The notes: generated by a model from the letters alone, not told the origin. A stretch of 40,669 bases of DNA from Tabrizicola sp. (GCA_016792685.1 JAEULQ010000104.1:1-40669); one strand, 5' to 3'; positions 1 to 7,531 are shown, counted from the stretch's first letter. Numbers and translations: made by a program.

Positions 1-1
1 G

Positions 2-94
2 CTGATCCTGGTCGTCGTTGCCCTTCTGGCGGCGCGGGCGGCGGATGCAGATGGCGCGCGCAGCCTGCCGCCGGGCGAGGCCAGACCAGCCTGA
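2..94 (+). CDS. C-terminal end of an unidentified protein (partial)
   Basis: An open frame enters from the left edge and stops at a TGA at 92-94. The visible 30 residues begin with a hydrophobic run (LILVVVALLAARAA) followed by a short polar tail rich in Gly, Pro and Arg. This looks like the last membrane segment and cytoplasmic tail of a membrane protein. Too little is visible to name a family. It converges on the hydrolase gene that ends at 212, and the three palindromes at 121-190 lie between them. Confidence 0.4.
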   Translation: MILVVVALLAARAADADGARSLPPGEARPA

Positions 95-120
95 AGCGCA
101 GCCCCGGGCGGAGGGGCGGG

Positions 121-190
121 CGGAGTTTTGTGGAAAAACTCCGTGTCGGAGCCCGTACGGGCTCCGGTCCGATTTCTTCGAAGAAATCGG
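121..190. repeat. Three tandem perfect palindromes
   Basis: Three inverted repeats sit almost end to end. The first is CGGAGTTTT / AAAACTCCG (121-129 with 135-143, 5-nt loop). The second is a gapless 20-bp palindrome at 147-166 with arms CGGAGCCCGT / ACGGGCTCCG. The third is a 22-bp palindrome at 169-190 with arms CCGATTTCTT / AAGAAATCGG around CG. They lie between convergent gene ends at 94 and 212, so they could act as a bidirectional terminator or be a dispersed intergenic repeat. Similar structures occur at 19305-19349 and 36480-36525. Confidence 0.75.
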
Positions 191-211
191 GGCCAGGCGG
201 AGGCGGCAGGG

Positions 212-754
212 TCAGGCGGCGAGGTCCGCCACGGTGGTCAGCTGGGCGAAATCGGCTCCGAGAATCGAGAGCGTGACGCGCTGGACGGTGGCCGCATCGA
301 TCCGGCCGCCGTCATGCGCGGGCAGATCGAAGCCCAGAAGCGCATCCTGCGGCAGGAAGACCCGGTATCCGAGGTCGGAGGCAGACCTGACCGTCGAGGT
401 CACGCAAAAGGCGGCGACCGCCCCGGCGACGACAAGTTCGGTCACGCCCGCCCCGCGCAGATGGGCATCAAGCCCGGTGCCCGCGAAGGCGGAGGAGCCC
501 TGCTTCCAGAGCACGGTCTCGCCCGACAGGGGAGCCGCGCAGGCCATGACTGCGCCGCCGGGTTCGCCCTTGCGGAAGGGGGAGTTCGGGTCAGGGTCAT
601 CGTGGTGGACATGGATGACGGGCAGGCCCCTGCCCCGCGCCTGCGCCAGAAGCGCTGCGATCTGCTCTGGCGCTGACGGGTTGACGGGCGCACGACCCGC
701 CCGGATGCGGTCGGCCATGCCTTCCTGCATGTCGATGACCAGAACCGCGCGCAT
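212..754 (-). CDS. Isochorismatase-family cysteine hydrolase
   Basis: A 180-residue single-domain protein of the isochorismatase-like hydrolase superfamily, whose members hydrolyse amide or enol-ether substrates through a Cys-Asp-Lys triad. The triad is visible: Asp8 in the opening VIDMQ strand, Lys84 in LWKQGSSAF, and Cys117 in the GAVAAFCVTSTVRSA block. The length fits the family. The ATG at 752-754 shares one base with the stop codon of the upstream DUF1993 gene (TGATG), so the two are probably translationally coupled and co-transcribed. The substrate cannot be read from the sequence; related bacterial enzymes include nicotinamidase-like and N-carbamoyl amidohydrolases. Cytoplasmic, no signal peptide. 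Confidence 0.87.
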   Translation of the reverse strand: MRAVLVIDMQEGMADRIRAGRAPVNPSAPEQIAALLAQARGRGLPVIHVHHDDPDPNSPFRKGEPGGAVMACAAPLSGETVLWKQGSSAFAGTGLDAHLRGAGVTELVVAGAVAAFCVTSTVRSASDLGYRVFLPQDALLGFDLPAHDGGRIDAATVQRVTLSILGADFAQLTTVADLAA

Positions 755-1248
755 CAGGGGGCACCCATGTAGTCGCGTTTGCCGAGCTCGACCCCGTTCG
801 CGCGCAGGATGTCGTAGGCGGTGGTGACGTGGAAGAAGAACTGCGGCAGGGCGTAGAACGAGAGGAACTCCTCGCCCTTCAGCATCATGTCGCGGCCACC
901 GGCCTTGAAATGTACCTCGCGGTCCGCGGACTGGGCGAAATCCTGGGCCTGGAAGCTGCCCATGTAGCCGCGTGCGGCGCTGATGCGGTCCTTCAGTTCG
1001 GCGAAGGTCGTTTCGGTGTCGGGGAAACTCTTCGGCTCGACCCCGGCCAGGCGGGCCGTGCAGCGGGTCGAGAAATCGCAGGCCAGTTGGACCTGCTTTA
1101 CCAGCGGGAACATGTCGGGAAACAGGCGGGCGGCGAGGATGACCTCGGGCTTGAACTTCTTCGCCTCGCAATGCGCCTCGGTCTTTTCGAGGATCGTGGC
1201 GAGGGCGGAGAGGAAACGGTCGAAGACGGCGACGGAGCGGCGGTGCAT
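754..1248 (-). CDS. DUF1993 family protein (copy 1)
   Basis: A 164-residue protein matching DUF1993, a helical family (DinB-like fold, by recollection) of unknown function. Diagnostic parts are the N-terminal VAVFDRFLSALATILEK helix, the FPDMFPLVKQVQLACD segment, and the C-terminal LPQFFFHVTTAYDILRANGV block, where the His lies in the usual place. The start is the ATG at 1246-1248, preceded by AGGGAGG at good spacing. Its TGA overlaps the start of the isochorismatase-like gene by one base, implying a two-gene operon. A second family member lies at 34118-34585. Function unknown; a small-molecule or metal-dependent role is only a guess. Confidence 0.85.
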   Translation of the reverse strand: MHRRSVAVFDRFLSALATILEKTEAHCEAKKFKPEVILAARLFPDMFPLVKQVQLACDFSTRCTARLAGVEPKSFPDTETTFAELKDRISAARGYMGSFQAQDFAQSADREVHFKAGGRDMMLKGEEFLSFYALPQFFFHVTTAYDILRANGVELGKRDYMGAP

Positions 1249-1416
1249 GGTAGCCTCCCTTTGGTTCTGGATCAGGGTGGCGGATCGGAGCGACAAAGCC
1301 AAGGGGGGCCTGGCGCGCCATGGTCTGCCAGTTGCGAAGATTGATTTCGATGGCAATGGGTGGCATTCTTGACGCCTTAGAAATGATGTTTTCAGCCAGA
1401 TTTTATTGAGGTTTAC

Positions 1417-2178
1417 ATGGACGTCGTCGATCTGATTACAAAGATTTACAAGATCAATCGCCCCGCTGCCGTCATCATCGCCGGAGGCTATCTTCTGATA
1501 GCAATCGGTGCAGTCGTGATGGCCAGCAATCCCGAGTGGGGGCTCGATCTGAAGACGGTGCTGCTTTACTTGCTGGGATCGTCCTTTGCGATGATGGTCC
1601 TGACCCGCATCCCCACTATCGCCACCAAGATCTTCGGTTGCTTCATCCTGTTGCTGACCGCGATCTGGATCATCCTTTACTTTTTTCAGAAGGTTACGAA
1701 CAACAGCCTGACGCCGCCGGTGGCGCAGGACGAATGCATTCTGCTGTTGTTCTCGTCTTCCTGCGCGACACTGCATGAGACCACGGCCGTGGCAGAGTCG
1801 CAGCTTCAGACGGTTCCGGCCGAGACGGTTGTGCCGGCACCGACCGAAGACCTTGAGGCAGGCAAGAAGGTGTCGAGCGTCTACGTCCAGTTCGCCGGCT
1901 ATCCGCGCAGCGAGGTGGTCGAGGTCGCAAAGGCCCTGCTGGCAAAGGGATGGGGCATGCAAGGTGCTGACCGCGGCGGGGAACGACTGCCGAGCGCGGC
2001 GGGAAAGTTCGAAGTCCGCTTCTTTTCCCCTGCGGACCAGTCGCTGGCAACTGCGCTGGCCGCGGATCTTGACGAGGTCGAGCCGTCAGACCGCAAATCG
2101 GCCGTGAAGGAGGTTCCGGCGGAGGCCGTGTCAACGGCCGTTCCGCGCGGGCATCTGGAGCTCTGGATCAGCGAATAG
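1417..2178 (+). CDS. Membrane protein of unknown function with C-terminal soluble domain
   Basis: A 253-residue protein. The first 95 residues hold three hydrophobic segments (about 17-36, 45-64 and 69-91), so it is an inner-membrane protein. A linker with two cysteines (DECILLLFSSSC) and a Pro/Thr/Glu-rich stretch follow. From about residue 147 comes a compact alpha/beta domain (SSVYVQFAGYPRSEVVEVAK...KFEVRFFSPADQSLATALAADL) that faintly recalls LytR_C/SPOR-like modules; I would not assign it. GAGGTTTAC precedes the ATG. The 5' part and the upstream spacer use more AT-rich codons than the neighbours. It converges on argF with 17 bp between stops. Family not recognised. Confidence 0.7.
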   Translation: MDVVDLITKIYKINRPAAVIIAGGYLLIAIGAVVMASNPEWGLDLKTVLLYLLGSSFAMMVLTRIPTIATKIFGCFILLLTAIWIILYFFQKVTNNSLTPPVAQDECILLLFSSSCATLHETTAVAESQLQTVPAETVVPAPTEDLEAGKKVSSVYVQFAGYPRSEVVEVAKALLAKGWGMQGADRGGERLPSAAGKFEVRFFSPADQSLATALAADLDEVEPSDRKSAVKEVPAEAVSTAVPRGHLELWISE

Positions 2179-2195
2179 TCCGGGCCGCGGGGCGA

Positions 2196-3122
2196 TCAGA
2201 CCCCCAGGCACCAGCGCATGACGGCCTTTTGCGCGTGGAGGCGGTTTTCGGCTTCGTCGAAGATCACCGAATGCGGGCCGTCCATCACGGCGCTGGTCGC
2301 TTCGTCGTTCCGGTGCGCGGGCAGGCAGTGCATGAAGAGCGCGTCGGGTTTGGCGCGGGTCATCAGTTGCTCGTTCACCTGATAGGGGCGGAGCTGGTTG
2401 TGGCGGCGCTCCTTGGCGGATTCGGGGTCATGCATCGAGACCCAGGTGTCGGTGACGACAAGGTCGGCCCCTTCGACGGCGGTGAAGGGGTCGCGCTGGA
2501 TGGTGATCTTCGAGCCCTTCTCGCGGGCGAAGGCCACGAACTTGTCTTCGGGGTCGAGCGTTTCCGGGCCGGTGAAGGTGAAGTCGAAGCCGAACTGGCC
2601 CGCGGCATGCAGGAAGCTTGCACAGACGTTGTTGCCGTCGCCACACCAGACGACCTTGCGGCCGCGGATCGGGCCGCGGTGTTCCTCATAGGTCATCACG
2701 TCGGCCATGATCTGGCAGGGATGGGTGCGGTTCGTCAGGCCGTTGATCACCGGAACGGTGGCGTGTTCGGCCATCTCCAGGAGCGTCGCTTCCTCGAAGG
2801 TGCGGATCATGATCAGGTCGACGTAGCGGGACAGGACGCGGGCCGTGTCGGCGATGGTCTCGCCATGGCCGAGCTGCATTTCCTTGCCGGAGAGGACCAT
2901 CGTCTCGCCGCCCATCTGCCGCACGCCCACGTCGAAGGAAACGCGGGTGCGGGTCGAGGGTTTCTCGAAGATGAGGGCGACCATGTGGCCCTTGAGGGGC
3001 GTCTCGTCGTCGGGCGAGCCCTTCGGTCGGCCATTGCGGGCGGTCTTCATGGCTTGCGCGCTGTCGATCATGGCCCGGAGGTCGGCGGGGGTCGTCTTGT
3101 GGATGTCGAGGAAGTGGTTCAT
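2196..3122 (-). CDS. argF: Ornithine carbamoyltransferase
   Basis: Catalyses carbamoyl phosphate + L-ornithine to L-citrulline + phosphate, the sixth step of arginine synthesis, in the cytoplasm. The 308 residues carry the carbamoyl-phosphate site STRTR (56-60), the HPCQ motif (134-137), the ornithine-binding DTWVSM segment (225-230) and the HCLP loop with the active-site Cys (265-268). The length is typical of the anabolic enzyme. It lies 73 bp downstream of argD on the same strand, with a hairpin and a repeat-like sequence between them. carB, which makes its co-substrate, begins at 40191 in the same window. The ATG at 3120-3122 has only a weak upstream ribosome-binding sequence. Confidence 0.96.
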   Translation of the reverse strand: MNHFLDIHKTTPADLRAMIDSAQAMKTARNGRPKGSPDDETPLKGHMVALIFEKPSTRTRVSFDVGVRQMGGETMVLSGKEMQLGHGETIADTARVLSRYVDLIMIRTFEEATLLEMAEHATVPVINGLTNRTHPCQIMADVMTYEEHRGPIRGRKVVWCGDGNNVCASFLHAAGQFGFDFTFTGPETLDPEDKFVAFAREKGSKITIQRDPFTAVEGADLVVTDTWVSMHDPESAKERRHNQLRPYQVNEQLMTRAKPDALFMHCLPAHRNDEATSAVMDGPHSVIFDEAENRLHAQKAVMRWCLGV

Positions 3123-3148
3123 GTCGTTTCGCTTTTTGGCCGGAGCGA

Positions 3149-3194
3149 CCGGGGGCTAGCCCCCGGACCCCCAGGATATTTGGGCAAAGATGAA
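3149..3194. repeat. argD-argF intercistronic palindrome plus repeat-like tail
   Basis: An 18-bp perfect palindrome (CCGGGGGCT / AGCCCCCGG, 3149-3166) lies in the spacer between argD and argF. Next to it is CCCCCAGGATATTTGGGCAA and AGATGAA (3168-3194). From memory, this GGGGTCC...ATATTTGGGCAAAGATGAA wording recurs at many gene ends in Rhodobacteraceae genomes. It could be a processing or attenuating hairpin in the argD-argF transcript, or simply a dispersed intergenic element. It occurs once in this window as far as I can see. Confidence 0.55.
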
Positions 3195-3195
3195 A

Positions 3196-4368
3196 TCAGG
3201 CGGCGAGGGCGGTTGCAGCCTGGTCGAGACGGGTCAGAGCCTCGGCGATATCGGCATCGGGGATGTTGAGCGCCGGAAGGAGGCGGACGACATTGTCGGC
3301 GGCGGCGATGACCAGGATGCCAGCGCCGTAGCCGGCCTTGACCACATCAGCGGGGGCCGGCTTGCATTTGAGGCCGAGCATCAGCCCCTCGCCCCGGACG
3401 CTTTCAAAGACGGTCGGGTGGCGGGCGACCAGGCTTTCGAGGCCCTGGCGCAGGAGCGCGCCCTTGCGGGTGACCTCGGCCAGGAAGGCGGGGTCGGAGA
3501 CGAGTTCGACGACTTTTGCGCCAACGGCGCAGCCGAGCGGGTTGCCGCCATAGGTCGAACCATGGGTGCCCGCGGTCATGCCCTTGGCCGCGTTTTCGGT
3601 GGCGAGCACGGCACCCAGCGGGAAGCCGCCGCCGATGCCCTTGGCGACCATCATGATGTCGGGCGTGACACCTGCCCATTCATGCGCGAAGAGGCGGCCG
3701 GTCCGACCCATGCCGCATTGCACCTCGTCGAAGATCAGGAGCGTGCCGGTTTCGTCACAGAGGTCGCGCAGGCCCTTGAGGCACTGGTCGGGCACCACGC
3801 GGATCCCGCCTTCGCCCTGGATCGGCTCGATGATCACGGCGCAGGTCTTTTCGGTGATGGCGCTGCGGATCGCGTCATGATCACCCCATTTCAAATGCTT
3901 GAAGCCGGGCATCAGCGGGCCGAAGCCCTTGACCATCTTTTCCGATCCCGCCGCCGCAATGGCGCCGGTCGAGCGGCCATGGAACGCGCCTTCGAAGGCG
4001 ATGATCTCTACCCGCTCGGGCTGGCCGTTCTCGTAATGGAACTTGCGCGCCATCTTGATGGCGAGCTCGGCGGTCTCGGTGCCGGAATTGGTGAAGAAGA
4101 CCGTGTCGGCAAAGGTCTGGTCGGTCAGGAGCCCGGCCAGCCGTTCCTGTTCGGGCACGGTGTAGACATTCGAGACATGCCAGAGCTTGCCGGCCTGTTC
4201 GGTCAGGGTCTGGACCAGGGCCGGGTGGGCATGGCCAAGGACGTTGACCGCAATGCCGGAGCCAAGGTCGAGGTAGCGGCGGCCGTCCTCGGCCAGAAGC
4301 CAGCTGCCTTCGCCTTTGACAAAGGCGAGCGGCGCACGGTTGTAGGTCGGCAGAACGGGCGGGATCAT
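3196..4368 (-). CDS. argD: Acetylornithine aminotransferase
   Basis: A class-III PLP-dependent aminotransferase that converts N-acetylglutamate semialdehyde to N-acetylornithine; many ArgD enzymes also act as DapC in lysine synthesis. With the chosen start it is 390 residues. Landmarks are NSGTETAELAIKMAR (94-108), FEGAFHGRS, EPIQGEGG, the PLP-ring Asp in FDEVQCGMGRTG (Asp214), the Schiff-base Lys243 in VAKGIGGGFP, and THGSTYGGNPL. The start is the ATG at 4366-4368 (MIPPVLPTYNRAPL), nine codons inside a longer open frame, because AAGGA precedes it and homologues begin there. argF follows on the same strand, forming an argD-argF unit. Confidence 0.93.
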   Translation of the reverse strand: MIPPVLPTYNRAPLAFVKGEGSWLLAEDGRRYLDLGSGIAVNVLGHAHPALVQTLTEQAGKLWHVSNVYTVPEQERLAGLLTDQTFADTVFFTNSGTETAELAIKMARKFHYENGQPERVEIIAFEGAFHGRSTGAIAAAGSEKMVKGFGPLMPGFKHLKWGDHDAIRSAITEKTCAVIIEPIQGEGGIRVVPDQCLKGLRDLCDETGTLLIFDEVQCGMGRTGRLFAHEWAGVTPDIMMVAKGIGGGFPLGAVLATENAAKGMTAGTHGSTYGGNPLGCAVGAKVVELVSDPAFLAEVTRKGALLRQGLESLVARHPTVFESVRGEGLMLGLKCKPAPADVVKAGYGAGILVIAAADNVVRLLPALNIPDADIAEALTRLDQAATALAA

Positions 4369-4740
4369 GGGCTGGTCCTTGCGGGTGAAGGCCAATGGGT
4401 GCCTTAGGGCTGGCCTTGAGTCAACTTGGGGAAATGGCGCAGGGGCGCCGGGGGACAGCAGGACAGGCGGAAAGCGCGCCTCAGACGCGACGGCGTCGGC
4501 GTGCGATATGGTGATGGCGGGTCCCTGCGGTCATGCGCGGGGAGTAGCGCGGAATTTTCCCGAGGTAAAGCAATTTGGCGCGGGCCGGGACACTGGGCAG
4601 CGGCAGTCGGCGGGAGGCGAGGTTTTTTCGCTGGAAATGACCTGTAAAGGCTGGCAAGGCAGAATACGGGGAAGAGGGCGCGCGTCCGGCAAGGGCTGCG
4701 ACCCTGGCACAGTCAGGAAAACCGAGGGTTCCGGACGGAT
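4369..4740. other. 372-bp divergent intergenic region
   Basis: This stretch separates argD (minus) from the Hint-domain gene (plus). I see no convincing gene in it: frames are short, lack ribosome-binding sites and have no family features. A TTGACT at 4424-4419 on the minus strand could be a -35 for argD, but no good -10 follows at normal spacing. The half nearest the Hint gene has an A/T-richer patch (about 4560-4650, including a run of six T) that may hold its promoter. Confidence 0.5.
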
Positions 4741-5670
4741 ATGATGGCGTCTCGCATCTCTGTCGGCGTCTATGCGCTGGAACAGGTGCTGTTGCCGAAA
4801 CCCATGGCGGGCAAGGGGTGGGCGGCGCGTCTGGCCGATGCCGATCCGGTCCTGCAATCGGGCGCCCTGCCAAGGCCCATGGTGCTGGACGATGGTCCTG
4901 ATGGTCTGGCGCTGGCCGAGGCGGTCGAGCTTGGCGGTGGTCTGCAGCCCCAGGGCGCGCGCGTGGCCGTCGATCCGGTGCCGGGACGGTCCGGGGTCTT
5001 CGTGGTCAAGGTCGGCGCAAAGCCGGTGGGGCTTGCAACCGCCCTGCCCTGGGAGCCGGGAACGGAGCTGAGGGTCGAAGGCCCGGTTGAGCCCGAGCAG
5101 CTGGCGGCCTTCACGGCGGGGACACTGATCGACACGCCGGACGGGCCGCGCCCGGTCGAGACGCTGGTTGCGGGCGATGCGGTGACGACCCTGGCCAACG
5201 GCTCGCGCCCGCTGCGCTGGGTCGGGCGGCGGCAGGTGACGGCAGTGGAGCTGATCGCGCATCCGGGCCTGCGGCCGGTGGCCTTTGCCCAGGGCGCGGC
5301 CGGTAATGCCCGGCCCCTGATGGTGTCGCCCCGGCAAAGGATGCTGATCGACGACTGGCGGGCCGAGGTCTATTTCGGTGAGGACCGCGTCCTGGTTGCC
5401 GCGCAGGCGCTGATCGATGATCAGGCGGCGCGGCTGGTCCTGCCCCCCGGCGGCGTCGATTATGTCGTGCTTTTGTGCGACCGGCACGAGGTGCTGATCG
5501 CCGAGGGCGCGCTGTCGGAAAGCTTTCATCCAGGGGACAGCGGGCTGAAGGGTCTGACCCCGGCGCAGCGGTCCGAAGTCCTGGCTTTGGTTCCCGAGGC
5601 CGAGTTCCAGCGGCGGCGGGCGGCCTTTCCGATCGTTCGCAACGCCGAAGCGCGCGCCCTGCGCCAGTAG
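4741..5670 (+). CDS. Hint-domain (Hedgehog/intein-like) protein with degenerate active site
   Basis: A 309-residue protein of the Hint_2 type common in Rhodobacteraceae, where a variable N-terminal half precedes a Hint module. The module begins at about residue 122 (FTAGTLIDTPDGPRPVETLVAGDAVTT), continues through RPLRWVGRRQV and RPLMVSPRQRML (192-202), and ends with LLCDRHEVLIAEGALSESFHPGD (245-266). In active Hint modules the residue before FTxGT is the nucleophilic Cys; here it is Ala123. The conserved His of the SPxHR block is Gln199. Both changes predict loss of self-cleavage. No signal peptide is visible. The start is one of two adjacent ATGs, with a weak GGACGG upstream. It converges on a hydrolase gene 23 bp away. 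Confidence 0.8.
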   Translation: MMASRISVGVYALEQVLLPKPMAGKGWAARLADADPVLQSGALPRPMVLDDGPDGLALAEAVELGGGLQPQGARVAVDPVPGRSGVFVVKVGAKPVGLATALPWEPGTELRVEGPVEPEQLAAFTAGTLIDTPDGPRPVETLVAGDAVTTLANGSRPLRWVGRRQVTAVELIAHPGLRPVAFAQGAAGNARPLMVSPRQRMLIDDWRAEVYFGEDRVLVAAQALIDDQAARLVLPPGGVDYVVLLCDRHEVLIAEGALSESFHPGDSGLKGLTPAQRSEVLALVPEAEFQRRRAAFPIVRNAEARALRQ

Positions 5671-5693
5671 CTTGCGGCGCAGAGCCTGGTGGA

Positions 5694-6830
5694 TCAGCCG
5701 CGGCAGAGGTCGGCAAGCATCGCGATGATCGGCGGGTAGTAGCTGGAATCGTAGCCGTCGGCGTCCTGCAGCACGGAAAGGAAGCAGGCCACCCGGCCGG
5801 TTTCGGGGTTCGCGACCAGGTATTGCCCGCCGTAGCCGCCATGGCCAAGCCAGACGCCGTCGGTGTTTGTCTGGTTGGAATAGCGCAGATGTTCGCGCGG
5901 GGCGGGCATCGGAACCCCGCCTTTCCGGGTCATTGCCAGGAATTCGGCCGAGCCGAAGGGGCGCCCATCGATGCCCTTGCCGGACCGGGCGAAAAGGGCG
6001 CCGTAGCGGCAAAGGTCGCGCGCGGTCAGGCAGATGCCGCCGCTGAGCACGGGCATGCCAAGCCGGTCGGTCCCGACATGCAACGCACCTTCAAATCCGG
6101 CTGCATCGGCCATGTCTGCCAGCCAGAGCCGCAGGGGTCGTTCCCCCCGTGCTTCGGCAGCAAGCATCAGGACATCGGTGTTGGCGCTTTTGTAGAGGCA
6201 GCTTCCGGTGGGGTTGACCGTGTCGGTCGCGCCGGGGGCAAGCCCGATCCCGGCGAGGAAGTCACGGTTCGAGGGCTCGGCGCCGTCAGGCAGGCGCATG
6301 CCCATCGCTGCCTCATGCAGGAAGGCGGTGGTGTCGGGGTTGTGGTAATCCTCGTCATAGGCGTTCAGGACGTTCATGTTCAGCACGTCCTGTACCCGTG
6401 CCGTGTGATAGCCCGGGCCGATCCAGGGCAGGATCTCTCCCATCGTCTGGTCGAGGCCGATCTTGCCGTCTTCCCACAGCCGACCGATCACAAGGTTCGA
6501 CGCCATCTTGGAAATCGACATGATCGAATGCGGCCGGTCGGGGCCGAAATCCGGGGCGTAGGCCTCATAGAGCAGGCGATTGCCTTCGGTCACCGCCATG
6601 GCGGAGAACCAGGGCAGCGACGTCAGACGGCGCAGATCCTCGCGCTGGGGGATCGAGATGTCGGCGGCGAGGCGCAGGTCGAGCACCGCACCCGCCCGGA
6701 AGCTTTGCGCATAACGCGCAATGGTCTGCAGGTTGTGGAAACCGTGGCGGCGATGCGGGGCCGAATTCCAGCGCGGATGGCGGTCGGGGCCTACGGTGAG
6801 GTCGGGGTTGGGATGGGTGAGAAGGGTCAT
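5694..6830 (-). CDS. Beta-lactamase-fold serine hydrolase, NylB/EstB-like
   Basis: A 378-residue enzyme of the class C beta-lactamase/penicillin-binding-protein-like superfamily. The catalytic SxxK is Ser105-Ile-Ser-Lys108 (in HSIMSISKMASNL). The second motif is Tyr213 in CLYKSANTDVL, a wording typical of 6-aminohexanoate-oligomer hydrolase (NylB)-like and esterase members. A GHGGYGGQYLVANPETG segment replaces KTG. There is no signal peptide, so a cytoplasmic esterase or amidase is more likely than a beta-lactamase. The ATG at 6828-6830 is chosen because AGGAG precedes it; an in-frame ATG seven codons upstream lacks this. It is divergent from the acetyltransferase at 6955. Substrate unknown. 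Confidence 0.83.
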   Translation of the reverse strand: MTLLTHPNPDLTVGPDRHPRWNSAPHRRHGFHNLQTIARYAQSFRAGAVLDLRLAADISIPQREDLRRLTSLPWFSAMAVTEGNRLLYEAYAPDFGPDRPHSIMSISKMASNLVIGRLWEDGKIGLDQTMGEILPWIGPGYHTARVQDVLNMNVLNAYDEDYHNPDTTAFLHEAAMGMRLPDGAEPSNRDFLAGIGLAPGATDTVNPTGSCLYKSANTDVLMLAAEARGERPLRLWLADMADAAGFEGALHVGTDRLGMPVLSGGICLTARDLCRYGALFARSGKGIDGRPFGSAEFLAMTRKGGVPMPAPREHLRYSNQTNTDGVWLGHGGYGGQYLVANPETGRVACFLSVLQDADGYDSSYYPPIIAMLADLCRG

Positions 6831-6954
6831 GGCGGTCTCCTGACCGGGCAAGGATGCCGGGGGAGCGGCGACCGCGCAAGGGCGGCCGGGCTCTGTTCCG
6901 GTGGTCTGCGCGGCGTTAGGCTGGACGTGACGGCAGTGACCACGGGGGAACAGG

Positions 6955-7425
6955 ATGGCGGACGCGTGGCGGATCAGGCGTGTCGGTCCCGAGGATCAAG
7001 GGCTGGTCCTTGCGGCCGATGTCTTTGACGGCCCGGCCATGGCCTTGGGCACGGAACGTTTTCTGGGCGCCCCGGGGGCGGCCGATCCGCGCAACATCCT
7101 GATCGTCGCGGAACTGGATGGCGCAGTCTTGGGCTTTGCCAGCGGGACGATCCTGGATCATCCGGACAAGCCGCGGAACCTTTTCGTGCAGGAGCTGGGC
7201 GTGAACGAAGCTGCGCGGCGCCGGGGGATTGCACGGGCCCTGCTGGCCGCGTTGCGGGCCGAGGGCCGGGCGGCGGGCTGCACGGTCAGCTGGGTGCTGA
7301 CGGAAGAGGCGAATGGACCGGCGCGTGCCACCTATGCGGCGACAGGCGGGGTCGAGACGAGGGGCGTGGTGATGTACGAATGGGAGGAGGAGGGCGACGT
7401 CAGCCCGCCGGACGCAGCACCCTGA
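6955..7425 (+). CDS. GNAT-family N-acetyltransferase
   Basis: A 156-residue acetyl-CoA-dependent acyltransferase. The acetyl-CoA-binding motif A is clear: LFVQELGVNEAARRRGIARALL, with the R-R-x-G-I-A pyrophosphate loop at about residues 88-94. The early DVFDGPAMALGTERFLGAP region and overall size resemble the AAC(3)-I-like subgroup, but many such proteins do not modify aminoglycosides, so no substrate is claimed. The ATG at 6955 follows GGGGGAACAGG. It is divergent from the serine hydrolase. A strong hairpin after the gene (7450-7479) probably ends the transcript. Confidence 0.82.
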   Translation: MADAWRIRRVGPEDQGLVLAADVFDGPAMALGTERFLGAPGAADPRNILIVAELDGAVLGFASGTILDHPDKPRNLFVQELGVNEAARRRGIARALLAALRAEGRAAGCTVSWVLTEEANGPARATYAATGGVETRGVVMYEWEEEGDVSPPDAAP

Positions 7426-7449
7426 GGCAACCCGCCCCGGATCAGTAAG

Positions 7450-7479
7450 CCCCGGCCGTGGCCCTTCGGTCGGCCGGGG
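7450..7479. terminator. GC-rich hairpin between convergent genes
   Basis: A 9-bp perfect stem, CCCCGGCCG (7450-7458) with CGGCCGGGG (7471-7479), closes a 12-nt loop. It lies 24 bp beyond the acetyltransferase stop and about 90 bp beyond the stop of the convergent NTF2-like gene. No T-run follows, so it may be a bidirectional RNA-stabilising or terminating hairpin. Confidence 0.5.
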
Positions 7480-7492
7480 TCACCGGCAAGCG

Positions 7493-7531
7493 CCCGGCAG
7501 CAGGTCCCGTTTCGGGATCATGGCTGCCGGG
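7493..7531. terminator. Two-level hairpin between convergent genes
   Basis: The outer stem is CCCGGCAGC (7493-7501) with GCTGCCGGG (7523-7531). Nested inside is a second stem TCCCG (7505-7509) with CGGGA (7513-7517) around TTT. With the hairpin at 7450-7479 it fills the convergent spacer and probably ends transcription of the minus-strand NTF2-like gene. Confidence 0.45.

Noticed and set aside
121-190. Palindrome clusters read as CRISPR-like or a replication origin
   Set aside because: Only two or three elements per site, no spacers of constant length, and no DnaA-box cluster; intergenic repeats or terminators explain them better.
754-1962. Extended N-terminus for DUF1993 copy 1
   Set aside because: The upstream part is antisense to the membrane-protein gene at 1417 and lacks family sequence; the ATG at 1248 has a strong ribosome-binding site.
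5475-7028. 517-codon plus-strand frame
   Set aside because: Overlaps the Hint gene end and runs antisense to the serine hydrolase; no ribosome-binding site or recognisable domain.
6955-7425. Aminoglycoside resistance gene
   Set aside because: Some similarity to AAC(3)-I-type GNAT proteins, but the substrate region is not diagnostic and no other resistance gene or mobile element is near.
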